This document shows, piece after piece, positions 1-7,353 of a DNA stretch of 16,018 bases. This stretch comes from JAOAFX01 sp965649105 (GTDB lineage: Bacteria > Hydrothermota > Tepidihabitantia > SM23-42 > JAOAFX01). The translations under genes and the position numbers were made by a program. The notes beneath the pieces were generated by a model. That model worked only from the letters and a program-made list of their open reading frames with translations, had not been told where the DNA came from and made no database searches. The stretch spans positions 1-16,018 of the forward strand of contig CBFGJP010000058.1 in assembly GCA_965649105.1 (NCBI GenBank). Direction: 5' to 3'. The stretch's first letter is position 1, and the number at the start of each line of letters is the position of its first letter.

Positions 1-54
1 CCCAGGACTTATGGCGTCCCCCTGTTTCCAATCTTTAAATGCCATTAGTTCCAT
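1..54 (-). CDS. 5' end of an unidentified protein, cut by the window edge
   Basis: An open frame starts at ATG 54-52, with a second in-frame ATG at 45-43, and runs off the left edge without a stop. The visible residues from the second Met read MAFKDWKQGDAISPG, too short to recognise. A promoter-like pair (TTGAAT, 16 bp, TATAAT at 56-83) points into it and predicts +1 near base 49. That would favour the second ATG with a leader of about 4 nt and no Shine-Dalgarno sequence, as for other first-in-operon genes here. The existence of the gene rests mainly on the promoter and the orientation divergent from the gene at 97. Confidence 0.35.
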   Translation of the reverse strand, partial: MELMAFKDWKQGDAISPG

Positions 55-55
55 G

Positions 56-83
56 ATTATAACTAAATTATATCCAAATTCAA
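56..83 (-). promoter_or_regulatory. Candidate sigma70-type promoter for the gene at the left edge
   Basis: On the minus strand TTGAAT (83-78) is followed after exactly 16 bp by TATAAT (61-56). Predicted +1 is near 49, a few bases before the ATG at 45-43. The spacer length matches the other promoters in this window. Confidence 0.4.
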
Positions 84-96
84 CATAGGAGGTTCT

Positions 97-768
97 ATGA
101 TTTTAACGCTATTTTTATTTTCATTTTATCTTGTTGACCAACCTGATATAGACTTTTTAAACCATGGAGACTACGGATTGCAATTAAGATTTGGTCCTGC
201 AGGAGAGATTATTGGATATGGTGGATTAGGACTGTTCGACAGAATGTCCTTCGGATTAAGTTATGGTGCATCTAATCTTATTGGAGCGGGCAATCCTGGA
301 TTTTATAAACTTCCTGGTATTCAGATTAGATTACTTGCCTTTGAGCAGACCATGATGATCCCAACTGTAATATGTGGGTTTGATAACCAGGGTTATGGAG
401 TATATGATTCATCGAGATACGATATTATGTCAAAAGGATTATATCTTCAGATTGGTGAACTTTTTGAATATCCCGATTTGTTGATTGCTCCAAACATAGG
501 CATAAATTATTGTTTTGAATTAGGGGGAAGGTTGGATCTCTTTTGTGGAATAAAATTTAAGATTGGTTCAACTCAAATTATGTTTGATTATTCTCCCAAT
601 CTTAATGACCCCCAGGACCAAAATAAGGGATATTTTAACGTAGGTATAAGGTTTATTTTTTATGAACAGGTATTTTTTGAATTTGCACTGAGGGATTTAC
701 TTGATAATAGCAAAAAGAATCAACAACTGAACAGAATGATTAAAATAGGTTATAAAGCAAATTTTTAA
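97..768 (+). CDS. Outer-membrane beta-barrel-like protein (YjbH-like), function unknown
   Basis: A 223-residue protein. It begins with a short hydrophobic stretch (residues 1-13) that could be a signal peptide. Most of the rest is alternating hydrophobic and polar segments rich in Gly, Tyr and Phe, as in transmembrane beta-strands, and it ends in Phe (KANF), the usual last residue of outer-membrane barrels. Phrases such as GLFDRMSFGLSYG near residue 45 and GFDNQGYG near residue 95 resemble YjbH-type barrel proteins; this is from memory and not verified. AGGAGG at 87-92 lies 4 nt before the ATG and fixes the start. The stop codon directly abuts the parS site at 769. It may be the first gene of a + strand unit continuing with the thioredoxins. 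Substrate and role are unknown. Confidence 0.7.
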   Translation: MILTLFLFSFYLVDQPDIDFLNHGDYGLQLRFGPAGEIIGYGGLGLFDRMSFGLSYGASNLIGAGNPGFYKLPGIQIRLLAFEQTMMIPTVICGFDNQGYGVYDSSRYDIMSKGLYLQIGELFEYPDLLIAPNIGINYCFELGGRLDLFCGIKFKIGSTQIMFDYSPNLNDPQDQNKGYFNVGIRFIFYEQVFFEFALRDLLDNSKKNQQLNRMIKIGYKANF

Positions 769-784
769 TGTTTCACGTGAAACA
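769..784. promoter_or_regulatory. parS centromere-like site (ParB/Spo0J binding sequence)
   Basis: The 16 bases TGTTTCACGTGAAACA are a perfect palindrome and match the widely conserved bacterial parS consensus exactly; the palindrome extends to 20 bp (767-786). ParB binds parS, loads as a CTP-dependent clamp, spreads, and with ParA and SMC segregates the chromosome. Sites cluster near the replication origin in most bacteria. Here it lies in the 37-bp gap between two co-oriented genes, starting at the first base after the upstream stop codon. An exact 16-mer is expected by chance in a 16-kb window at only about 4 in a million. No parA or parB gene is in view. Confidence 0.85.
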
Positions 785-805
785 TTGAGAGGAGGTAATT
801 AAATT

Positions 806-1156
806 ATGATTAAAGAGCTCACCGATATAGATTTTTTTCAGGAAGTAGAGAAATCTCCGATACCATATCTGGTTTATTTCTGGGCAATATGGTCTCCAAA
901 TTGTATAACAATGACCAGATATATTGAAGATATAGAAAAAAAATATCCTGATAAATTGAATATCGGTAAGGTAAATGTTGATAATGAAATAAAGACCGCC
1001 AATGAATATGATATCCAAAATATTCCTACAATCCTCATCTTTGAAGGTGGAGTTGTAAAAGAAAGGATTATAGGAACAGTAACAAAAGAATTTTTAATGA
1101 AAAGATTAAATAAATACCTGGGGATAAAAATCCAGAAGACAAAGGGGGCAAAATGA
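806..1156 (+). CDS. Thioredoxin-fold protein with the nucleophilic Cys replaced by Ser (SPNC)
   Basis: A 116-residue single-domain thioredoxin-like protein. The family pattern is clear: YFWAIW before the active site (residues 24-29), VNVD near 57-59, and the cis-Pro loop IPT at 73-75. Where thioredoxins have WCGPC it reads WSPNC (residues 29-33): the first, attacking cysteine is Ser30 (codon TCT at 893-895), while the second is kept as Cys33. It therefore cannot act as a normal dithiol reductase. A chaperone-like, single-cysteine or partner-binding role is inferred. GAGGAGG at 789-795 precedes the ATG. No signal peptide, so probably cytoplasmic. The 3' end overlaps the next gene by 4 bp (ATGA), implying co-translation with the TlpA-like protein. 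Confidence 0.85.
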   Translation: MIKELTDIDFFQEVEKSPIPYLVYFWAIWSPNCITMTRYIEDIEKKYPDKLNIGKVNVDNEIKTANEYDIQNIPTILIFEGGVVKERIIGTVTKEFLMKRLNKYLGIKIQKTKGAK

Positions 1157-1650
1157 TAAAATACTTCAAACTTATATTAATAATATCTACAATCTTCTTT
1201 ATAATATTTTGTCCAAATAAAGGAGCAAATAAAACGGTAGCCGCAGGCAACGATTTTACCCTTTCTTCGCTTGAAGGCGAGACATATACCCTTAAAAAGC
1301 TTATTGGAAAAGTGGTTATAGTAGATTTCTGGGCAACCTGGTGCCCGCCCTGCAGAAGAGAAATTCCACATCTTGTCAATTTTTATGAAAAATATAAGGA
1401 TAAAGGATTAATAATCCTTGGCGTTAGCAATGAAGATACGGTTACACTTGATAACTTTAAAAAAGAGAATAATATAACATACCCGATTCTCTTGGGAAAT
1501 AATGAGGTTTTCCAAAAATTCGGGGTTCGTTCAATTCCGCACACCATATTCATTGATAAAAAAGGGAATGTAAGAAAAACCCAGATTGGTTATTCTGATG
1601 ATTTTCTCCCGGAATTTGAATCCCTTATTGAGACCCTTATAAATGAATAG
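1153..1650 (+). CDS. TlpA/ResA-like membrane-anchored thiol:disulfide oxidoreductase
   Basis: A 165-residue thioredoxin-fold protein. Residues 4-19 form a hydrophobic N-terminal segment, so the domain is probably exported and anchored or processed. Cys20 follows it, but the preceding IIF does not fit a normal lipobox, so lipoprotein status is doubtful. The redox domain shows the start typical of the AhpC/TSA-Redoxin superfamily (FTLSSLEGETYTLKKLIGK), the active site WCPPC at residues 63-67, and the cis-Pro region SIPHTIFID near residues 130-140. Such proteins reduce or isomerise disulfides outside the cytoplasm, for example in cytochrome c maturation; the target here is unknown. It starts inside the stop region of the SPNC thioredoxin (4-bp overlap), which would place a catalytic and a catalytically altered thioredoxin in one unit. 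Confidence 0.87.
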   Translation: MIKYFKLILIISTIFFIIFCPNKGANKTVAAGNDFTLSSLEGETYTLKKLIGKVVIVDFWATWCPPCRREIPHLVNFYEKYKDKGLIILGVSNEDTVTLDNFKKENNITYPILLGNNEVFQKFGVRSIPHTIFIDKKGNVRKTQIGYSDDFLPEFESLIETLINE

Positions 1651-1677
1651 CATTTATTAAAAATCGGGAGAACGAAG

Positions 1678-2079
1678 ATGATAACTTTAACATGGAATAA
1701 GAAAGGATTACAATTCACTGCCCAGGATGAACAGAATCATAAAATAATTGTAGATACTGATATTGAATCAGGTGGTTTAAATCAGGGGTTCAAGCCAATG
1801 GAATTATTACTGGTGGCACTTGCAGGATGTATGGGAATGGACATCGTTGCCATTTTACAAAAAAAAGGTGGAAGGATTGATTCGTTTAAAATGATTCTCA
1901 AGGGTGAAAAGCATTCTGAACATCCAAAAAGATATGTGAAGATATATTATGAAATTGATTGCCAAGGCGAGTATAAACGAGAAGATCTAATTAGAGCATT
2001 TGAATTATCAAGGGATAAATACTGCTCGGTTCTGGCAACGCTTAAAAATACACCTGAGTTCGATTTTAAAATATTATAA
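1678..2079 (+). CDS. OsmC/Ohr-family peroxiredoxin-like protein
   Basis: A 133-residue protein of the OsmC fold, with the typical opening beta-hairpin (MITLTWNKKGLQFTA), a PMELLLVALAGC helix around residues 40-51, and the pair of conserved cysteines Cys51 (AGCMGMD) and Cys116 (DKYCSV). In OsmC/Ohr proteins this pair reduces organic or fatty-acid hydroperoxides. The second half matches the general OsmC pattern (HPKRYVKIYYEI), closer to the YhfA-like group than to classical Ohr; that assignment is tentative. GGGAG at 1666-1670 supports the start. It lies 27 bp after the TlpA-like gene, consistent with a redox/thiol unit. Confidence 0.88.
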   Translation: MITLTWNKKGLQFTAQDEQNHKIIVDTDIESGGLNQGFKPMELLLVALAGCMGMDIVAILQKKGGRIDSFKMILKGEKHSEHPKRYVKIYYEIDCQGEYKREDLIRAFELSRDKYCSVLATLKNTPEFDFKIL

Positions 2080-2083
2080 AAGA

Positions 2084-2154
2084 CTGGGGGACAGGGATTT
2101 GAACCCCGATCGGTTGGTCCAGAGCCAACTGTCCTACCATTAGACGATCCCCCA
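2084..2154 (-). tRNA. tRNA-Gln (anticodon CTG)
   Basis: Read on the minus strand, all cloverleaf arms form: acceptor TGGGGGA/TCCCCCA (7 bp), D arm GTCT/GGAC with a GG-containing loop, anticodon stem GTTGG/CCAAC, and T arm CGGGG/CCCTG (one G-T pair) with loop TTCAAAT. The anticodon loop CTCTGGA gives anticodon CTG, reading Gln CAG. The discriminator base is G, as usual for tRNA-Gln. CCA is not encoded, so it must be added after transcription. It is convergent with osmC, 4 bp beyond that gene's stop. Confidence 0.95.
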
Positions 2155-2207
2155 GTTGTAGATTATTATCTGATATAAGGCATATAAATATCGTCTGTCC
2201 TCTCTAA

Positions 2208-2235
2208 ATATTACATAATATAACGGAAAAGTCAA
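2208..2235 (-). promoter_or_regulatory. Promoter of tRNA-Gln
   Basis: On the minus strand TTGACT (2235-2230), a 16-bp spacer, then TAATAT (2213-2208). Predicted +1 is near 2201, leaving a leader of about 46 nt before the tRNA. Confidence 0.55.
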
Positions 2236-2248
2236 GCCTTGAAAAATG

Positions 2249-3454
2249 CTATTTCACAATTACTATCTTTTTATGGGTTAACTTTTCATCCTCTTTGTAG
2301 ACTAAAAAATAGACACCTGCAGGGAGGTTCAATTGAAAATTCACGACCCGACCATTGATGTCGTACAACTTTGCATCATTCTTAATGAATATATTGCCTA
2401 GTTCCTTAATGAAATTTCTAAAATTGCTTGCTTTAATGACTACGGATGAAATTTCAGCTACATACTGTCCAGGAATTGTAACCATCATACTATCTATGCT
2501 AGTATTACCTGCCGCATCAGATGCCTTTACTACAATCCAATAATTGCCGGGTGGGAATCCAGTTGTATTCCAGGAATAATTGGCATCAGTTGATTCAATA
2601 AGGCTATCGCCATCGGTATTTGTGACAATGAAGTAATAATCACGGTAATTATAATCGCCACGGGAGTCGCAAACCGCATCATTTTTATATACAACACTTA
2701 CATTGCTTTGGTAGTATAAATATCCACGGAACAAAAAAGAGAGTCTTTCAGGTACATTCTGAGGTCCATGGATTTCATAACTTATCATCATTGGTATCAT
2801 CTTTTCCCATACTGGATTCTGGGGCAAAGGAATGCCGGTTTTATCATAAATTTTAGCAATAATGTCAACATTACCAGTGACCGTGGTTGGCGGATTTAAA
2901 TAGGTGCTTGTGTTATTACTGCAGATAGCAAATTTATAATTACCATAAGCATTTTCAAAAACCGGTTTTACCGTATCGGTATTAGGAGATATTATTACTA
3001 ATGGATTTTGCACAAAAGCCCAATCTGCGGTATTCCAGACTGCACCGATATCCTTTATTCGTGCAAAATGGCAATGGTCAAAGCCAGTGACGGGCCACTG
3101 GACAAGATACCCGATTAAATCACCAGCATTTACAACATCACCAACATTTTTGTGATATTGATTTGGATCGATATGTGCGTATAACCAGGCTTCAACAGAG
3201 TCTGTAGAGATGTTTGTATCCGCAATTGCAAGTCGCCAGTGGTATTGTGCCTGGGTTGTGAGCCAGGCCTTGACTATACCCCTCTGGACCGCATAAACAG
3301 GGCGTCCCACTGTTATGCCCATTACATCAATACCTGGATGCATATACGGACTTCCTCCGTAATCCTGATATTCCCCCCAGTTATTGCCTAAAGGATGTGC
3401 TTCATTCTGGGGGGAAAGTGGCCAGCCGACACTGAAGATAAAAAACAAAATCAT
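2249..3454 (-). CDS. M23 (LytM-type) metallopeptidase with C-terminal sorting-like domain
   Basis: A 401-residue exported protein. Residues 2-10 are hydrophobic, a short signal peptide. The N-terminal half is an M23/LytM Zn peptidase domain: HPGID (His39 and Asp43, metal ligands), YAHI (His94) and HCHF (His127, His129 metal ligand). Such enzymes cut peptidoglycan cross-links or, in some families, other Gly-rich peptides. The middle (about 160-335) looks like Ig/fibronectin-type beta-sandwich, including GNYWIVVKASDAAGN. The last 60 residues (LYDINGRVV, LPAGVYFLV, KKIVIVK) resemble C-terminal sorting domains of the type IX secretion system, also common in uncultured FCB genomes. The start codon shares one base with the stop of the upstream gene (TGATG), preceded by a run of G, so translation is coupled. 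Confidence 0.82.
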   Translation of the reverse strand: MILFFIFSVGWPLSPQNEAHPLGNNWGEYQDYGGSPYMHPGIDVMGITVGRPVYAVQRGIVKAWLTTQAQYHWRLAIADTNISTDSVEAWLYAHIDPNQYHKNVGDVVNAGDLIGYLVQWPVTGFDHCHFARIKDIGAVWNTADWAFVQNPLVIISPNTDTVKPVFENAYGNYKFAICSNNTSTYLNPPTTVTGNVDIIAKIYDKTGIPLPQNPVWEKMIPMMISYEIHGPQNVPERLSFLFRGYLYYQSNVSVVYKNDAVCDSRGDYNYRDYYFIVTNTDGDSLIESTDANYSWNTTGFPPGNYWIVVKASDAAGNTSIDSMMVTIPGQYVAEISSVVIKASNFRNFIKELGNIFIKNDAKLYDINGRVVNFQLNLPAGVYFLVYKEDEKLTHKKIVIVK

Positions 3455-4062
3455 CAGTCCCCCTTATTCGGTGTTTCTAAAATTTTTATTTCTTCTATTC
3501 GATCAGGAAGCTCCAGTTTTATTATTTTTTCACTATCAAAAAATTCCAGCCCGCGCACAAAAGGGCTTGGAATTATCTTAAGAAATTTCAATTCACCATT
3601 TTCATAATAGGTAAGTGTATCATTTGATACAATCGCCACCTTCTCGGCAAAATTGGTACTAACAAAAAGCCTTCCTGGTTTGAATTGGTAGATCAACCTT
3701 CCCGACAATGAATAGGCATAAATTCCATCACGGTCTGAGGCAAAGAATATTGTGTGATCAGGTGAAAACCCAAAACCATTTGGATAATTCAATTTTTTCA
3801 AGTGTAATATCTGCCCATCGGTTTTATAAAGATAAAGATTCTGCTCATTTGTCGCAAAGACTTCACCGGAATTGCTAATGAAGAAAGAGATCGCCTCGGG
3901 GTTTATGATGTGGTATAGCATATTTCCATTATGGTCATAAAGTTTGAATGAAGCCGTTGCAATCTCTGTGTTTCCCATATACACCACATTACCCACATAA
4001 GCACCATTTGGTGATTTAATGGTGAGTGTAAAGATTATAAGAGTTAAGACATTTGTAATCAT
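3454..4062 (-). CDS. Propeller-like repeat protein of unknown function
   Basis: A 202-residue protein with a hydrophobic N-terminus (residues 3-15), probably exported. The body has repeated four-strand patterns suggestive of a partial beta-propeller (FKLYDHNGNMLYHI, LYLYKTDGQILHL, IYAYSLSGRLIYQF, LTYYENGELKFLKI), about 40 residues apart. I recognise no specific family. The promoter at 4069-4096 predicts +1 at the A of the ATG (4062) and there is no Shine-Dalgarno sequence, so the message appears leaderless. It is followed by, and translationally coupled to, the M23 peptidase, suggesting an envelope function. Confidence 0.6.
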   Translation of the reverse strand: MITNVLTLIIFTLTIKSPNGAYVGNVVYMGNTEIATASFKLYDHNGNMLYHIINPEAISFFISNSGEVFATNEQNLYLYKTDGQILHLKKLNYPNGFGFSPDHTIFFASDRDGIYAYSLSGRLIYQFKPGRLFVSTNFAEKVAIVSNDTLTYYENGELKFLKIIPSPFVRGLEFFDSEKIIKLELPDRIEEIKILETPNKGD

Positions 4063-4068
4063 ATAAGA

Positions 4069-4096
4069 ATTTTATCCATCCCGATAAAGAAGTCAA
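4069..4096 (-). promoter_or_regulatory. Promoter giving a leaderless transcript of the propeller-like gene
   Basis: On the minus strand TTGACT (4096-4091), a 16-bp spacer, then TAAAAT (4074-4069), with 6 nt to the ATG. Counting 7 bases from the end of the -10 box puts +1 exactly at 4062, the A of the start codon. Confidence 0.65.
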
Positions 4097-4101
4097 GAGA
4101 A

Positions 4102-5376
4102 TTAATCGCCGTACCTTTCCCTTATTTTTATTGAATTAAAATGTCCATAAAGCCCTTCTGCCTCAGCGAGTACTTCAGCAGTAGGCCCAATTTCGTTTAA
4201 TCCATTTTTATTTACAATCAAGACGGTCTGTAATTTCAGAAAATCCTTGATGTGAAGTCCACCTGTAAATCTTGCCGAACCACTGGTTGGTAGTGTGTGA
4301 TTCAATCCACTGCTGTAATCTCCGAGTGCTTCGGCAGAGTATCGGCCGACAAATAGTGAACCATAATTTCTTAATTTATTAATATATTTGAATGGATTTT
4401 GTATTTGTAATTCCAGATGCTCAGGTGCCTTTTTATTGGCAATATCAATCGCCTGGGTTAAATTTTTTACGATAATAATTAATCCATTTTTATTGATCGC
4501 TTTCATCGCGATATCTTTTGTCTTTAAATAAGTCAATTGTTTTTTTATTGCCAATACTACTTTTTTTGCTAAATTATTTGATGTGGTCACGAGAATTGGA
4601 ACTGCATTTGTATCATGTTCTGCCTGGGCGAGCAAATCTGCCGCAACGATTTCCGGTTCTGCAGAATCGTCAGCAATTATCAAGATTTCTGTTGGTCCGG
4701 CAATGAAATCTATTCCGACATCACCGTAAACAATTTTTTTTGCAGTTGCTACATAGATATTACCCGGTCCAAATATCTTATCAACAGGTTTTATGGTTTC
4801 TGTTCCATATGCGAGCGCCGCAATTGCCTGGATCCCTCCAATTTTATAAATTTCTTTAATCCCTAAAACTTTAGCCGTAGCGAGTATTGCCGGATGGATT
4901 GAACCATTATGCCCCGGGGGAGAACAGAGAACTATCTCTTTTACTCCCGCAACTATTGCTGGCACACCGCACATTAAAACAGTTGATATTAAAGGAAAAT
5001 TTCCGCCGGGCACATATATACCTACTCTATTTATTGGTATTATCTTTTGCTCTGCAAACACCCCCTGTGTGATTGCGACTCTTATACTTTTCAATTGTCT
5101 CAACTGGGCAAGAGAAAACTTTTGAATATTCTTTTTCGCACATTTTATTGCATCAATTAATCTTTTATCAATGTTGCGATAGGCACTAACAATCTCCGCG
5201 GATGTAATCTTAAAATCAGTTAAAGAAATTTTATCAAACTTTTTTGTATATTTATTCACAGCCATATTGCCGTAATTTTTCACTTCTTTTATGATTTTAT
5301 ACACCCTTGGTGGAATATCCGAGGTCTGAGAATCAAAGAAGGTTTCTTTTAAACGCCAATAATTAACAATGCGCAT
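4102..5376 (-). CDS. hisD: Histidinol dehydrogenase
   Basis: A 424-residue cytoplasmic Zn enzyme catalysing the last two NAD-dependent oxidations of L-histidinol to L-histidine. Expected residues are in place (numbered from the chosen start): DLLAQAEHD with Zn ligands Gln251 and His254, the catalytic pair Glu319-His320 in APEHLEL, Asp353 in LGDYSSGLNH, and His412 in YGHFNS. The NAD-region sequences YVPGG and FGPGN are also present. The start is ATG 5376, 5 nt after AAAGGAGG; an upstream in-frame ATG at 5397 would lie before that Shine-Dalgarno sequence. It is the last gene of the aro/trp operon, 10 bp after trpG. It is the only histidine gene here, which matches the His codons in the operon's leader peptide. 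Confidence 0.96.
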   Translation of the reverse strand: MRIVNYWRLKETFFDSQTSDIPPRVYKIIKEVKNYGNMAVNKYTKKFDKISLTDFKITSAEIVSAYRNIDKRLIDAIKCAKKNIQKFSLAQLRQLKSIRVAITQGVFAEQKIIPINRVGIYVPGGNFPLISTVLMCGVPAIVAGVKEIVLCSPPGHNGSIHPAILATAKVLGIKEIYKIGGIQAIAALAYGTETIKPVDKIFGPGNIYVATAKKIVYGDVGIDFIAGPTEILIIADDSAEPEIVAADLLAQAEHDTNAVPILVTTSNNLAKKVVLAIKKQLTYLKTKDIAMKAINKNGLIIIVKNLTQAIDIANKKAPEHLELQIQNPFKYINKLRNYGSLFVGRYSAEALGDYSSGLNHTLPTSGSARFTGGLHIKDFLKLQTVLIVNKNGLNEIGPTAEVLAEAEGLYGHFNSIKIRERYGD

Positions 5377-5386
5377 ATAACCTCCT

Positions 5387-5974
5387 TTATCTTTCATTAC
5401 TATTTTTTTTATAACTGTTTAAAAAGTTCTTTATAATTTTTTTCCCTACTTTGGTCAATATTGATTCGGGGTGGAATTGCACACCCTCAATGTTATAATC
5501 TTTATGTTTTATCCCCATCACAAGGGCATCGGTTGTCCAGGCAGAAATTTCAAGGCAGTCGGGAATTGATTCTTTTTCTACAATCAGTGAATGATAGCGT
5601 GCTGCATAAAATGGATTTTTTATCTTTTGAAAGATCGTTTTCCGATTGTGAAAAATCAAAGAGACCTTTCCATGAACAACTTTATCAGCCTTGATGATTT
5701 TACCACCAAAAACTTCGGCAATTGCCTGATGACCAAGACAGACCCCGAAGATTGGAATTTTATCAGCAAAGTATTCTATTATACTACAAGTTATTCCAGC
5801 CTCTTTCGGTGTTTTGGGCCCAGGTGAGATAAAAATATAATTCGGTTTCATTCTCTTTATTCTGCTTATTGTTATCTCATCATTCCGACAAACAAAAAAA
5901 TCTTCGCCCAGCGCTCCTAAATACTGGGCAAGATTATAGACAAATGAATCATAATTATCAATTAATAAAATCAT
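5387..5974 (-). CDS. trpG: Anthranilate synthase component II (glutamine amidotransferase)
   Basis: A 195-residue class I glutamine amidotransferase that supplies ammonia to TrpE for anthranilate synthesis. It shows the standard start DNYDSFVYNLAQYL, the oxyanion region SPGPKTP (50-56), the nucleophile elbow FGVCLGHQ with Cys79, and the catalytic pair His168 and Glu170 in QFHPES. In many bacteria the same subunit also serves aminodeoxychorismate synthase (PabA role); that cannot be decided here. It overlaps trpE by 4 bp (ATGA), as expected for subunits made in equal amounts. Confidence 0.95.
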   Translation of the reverse strand: MILLIDNYDSFVYNLAQYLGALGEDFFVCRNDEITISRIKRMKPNYIFISPGPKTPKEAGITCSIIEYFADKIPIFGVCLGHQAIAEVFGGKIIKADKVVHGKVSLIFHNRKTIFQKIKNPFYAARYHSLIVEKESIPDCLEISAWTTDALVMGIKHKDYNIEGVQFHPESILTKVGKKIIKNFLNSYKKNSNER

Positions 5975-7353
5975 ATCATCTCCAATGCTAATTTTAATGC
6001 ATTTGTTTTATTCATTGTCTCCAGGTATTCCTTTTCTGGAATTGAATCCGCGACAATCCCTGCGCCACCCTGGATATATGCAATCTCATCTTTTATAATG
6101 ATCGTCCTGATTGCGATGCAAAAATCCATATTCCCACTGAAGTCAAAATAGCCAATTGCACCGGCATACAATCCTCTTTTAACTGGTTCTAATTCATCAA
6201 TTATTTCCATTGCCCTAATTTTAGGTGCGCCTGAAACTGTACCTGCTGGAAAAGATGAAATAAAAAGATCCATTGCATCGCAATCGTTTCTTAATTTGCC
6301 GATCACATTTGATACAATATGCATAACCTTTGAATATCGTTCAATTTTTAGTAGTCCATCTGGTCTTACTGTTCCGTATTCACAAACTTTTCCTAAATCA
6401 TTCCTTGCCAGGTCTACGAGCATTATATGTTCAGCAAGTTCTTTGCTATCTTTGAGTAATTCTCTTTCCATTTTTTTGTCTTCCTTATCATCTCTGCCCC
6501 TTGGTCTTGTTCCGGCAAGTGGTCTCGATATCGCCGTTCTATTTTTTAATTTAATAAGTACTTCCGGCGAAGAACCCAAGACCGTTAAATCATCAAATTT
6601 GAGGTAATACATATACGGTGAAGGATTGGTTATCCTAAGTGCCCGATAAATATCAAAATGGGGACAGGATATCTTTGTTTTAAATCGCTGTGAAAGAACG
6701 ACCTGGAATATATCTCCAGCAAGGATATAATCTTTTGCTTTTTTTACTATATTAAAAAATTCATAAGGCGTAAAGTTTGAAGTGAATTTTAACTTTTTAT
6801 CGACACTTATATCAATTCCTTTCAGCATGGGTTTTGAAATGAGTGTTTCTCTTATGAATCTTTGCCGATTTTTATCACGGCAATACATAACTATTTGTGC
6901 GGTTCTTTTTTTGTGATCAAAGATTACTATTTCTTGGGGGAATATGAAAAATAAATCTGGGATATTTATTTCGTCAGGATTTTTGTCAGGAATTTTTTCA
7001 AGATATCTTACCGAGTCGTATGAAACAAAACCTACGGCGCCCCCGGTAAAGGGGGCAAAATACAATTTTTTTTCGCCCGGTTTAACCAATCTGCGTAAGG
7101 ATAAAAAAGGATTATCATACTTTGTCTGTTTCCGTTCCAGTAAAGATATATTTATCTCACTTTTTTTTGCCTTGAATATAATTTTTGGATTTCCGCCGAG
7201 AAAAGAATATCGTCCATATGTCCCACCCAGTTCAAGTGATTCATACAAAAAGGCATAAGGATCTTTTCCATATAGAGATAAAAATGCCTCTACGGGTGAT
7301 AAGTTAATTCTTTGAACAATCTCGTGGGTCATCACACTGAATATATTCCTCAC
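5971..7353 (-). CDS. trpE: Anthranilate synthase component I
   Basis: About 460 residues. The enzyme converts chorismate and ammonia to anthranilate, the first committed step to tryptophan. Chorismate-binding motifs are complete: PLAGTRPRG near 280, HIMLVDLARND near 310-320 and FPAGTVSGAPK near 370-379. Near residue 38 the sequence AFLYES aligns with the LLES element that binds feedback tryptophan in known TrpE proteins, including its Ser, so Trp inhibition is likely and favours TrpE over PabB. Two consecutive GTG codons can start it (7356 and 7353); the second lies 6 nt from GGAGG and is preferred. The gene begins inside the 3' end of aroA (about 50-bp overlap). Confidence 0.94.
   Translation of the reverse strand: MRNIFSVMTHEIVQRINLSPVEAFLSLYGKDPYAFLYESLELGGTYGRYSFLGGNPKIIFKAKKSEINISLLERKQTKYDNPFLSLRRLVKPGEKKLYFAPFTGGAVGFVSYDSVRYLEKIPDKNPDEINIPDLFFIFPQEIVIFDHKKRTAQIVMYCRDKNRQRFIRETLISKPMLKGIDISVDKKLKFTSNFTPYEFFNIVKKAKDYILAGDIFQVVLSQRFKTKISCPHFDIYRALRITNPSPYMYYLKFDDLTVLGSSPEVLIKLKNRTAISRPLAGTRPRGRDDKEDKKMERELLKDSKELAEHIMLVDLARNDLGKVCEYGTVRPDGLLKIERYSKVMHIVSNVIGKLRNDCDAMDLFISSFPAGTVSGAPKIRAMEIIDELEPVKRGLYAGAIGYFDFSGNMDFCIAIRTIIIKDEIAYIQGGAGIVADSIPEKEYLETMNKTNALKLALEMI

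Noticed and set aside
773..1018. Minus-strand open frame opposite the SPNC thioredoxin
   Set aside because: It is a shadow of a clearly conserved thioredoxin frame, with no ribosome binding site and no domain.
2080..2083. Intrinsic terminator for the osmC unit
   Set aside because: The strong pairing just after osmC is the tRNA-Gln on the other strand, and no T-run follows it on the + strand.
5377..5397. hisD start at ATG 5397
   Set aside because: The Shine-Dalgarno sequence AAAGGAGG lies after this ATG and directly before ATG 5376.
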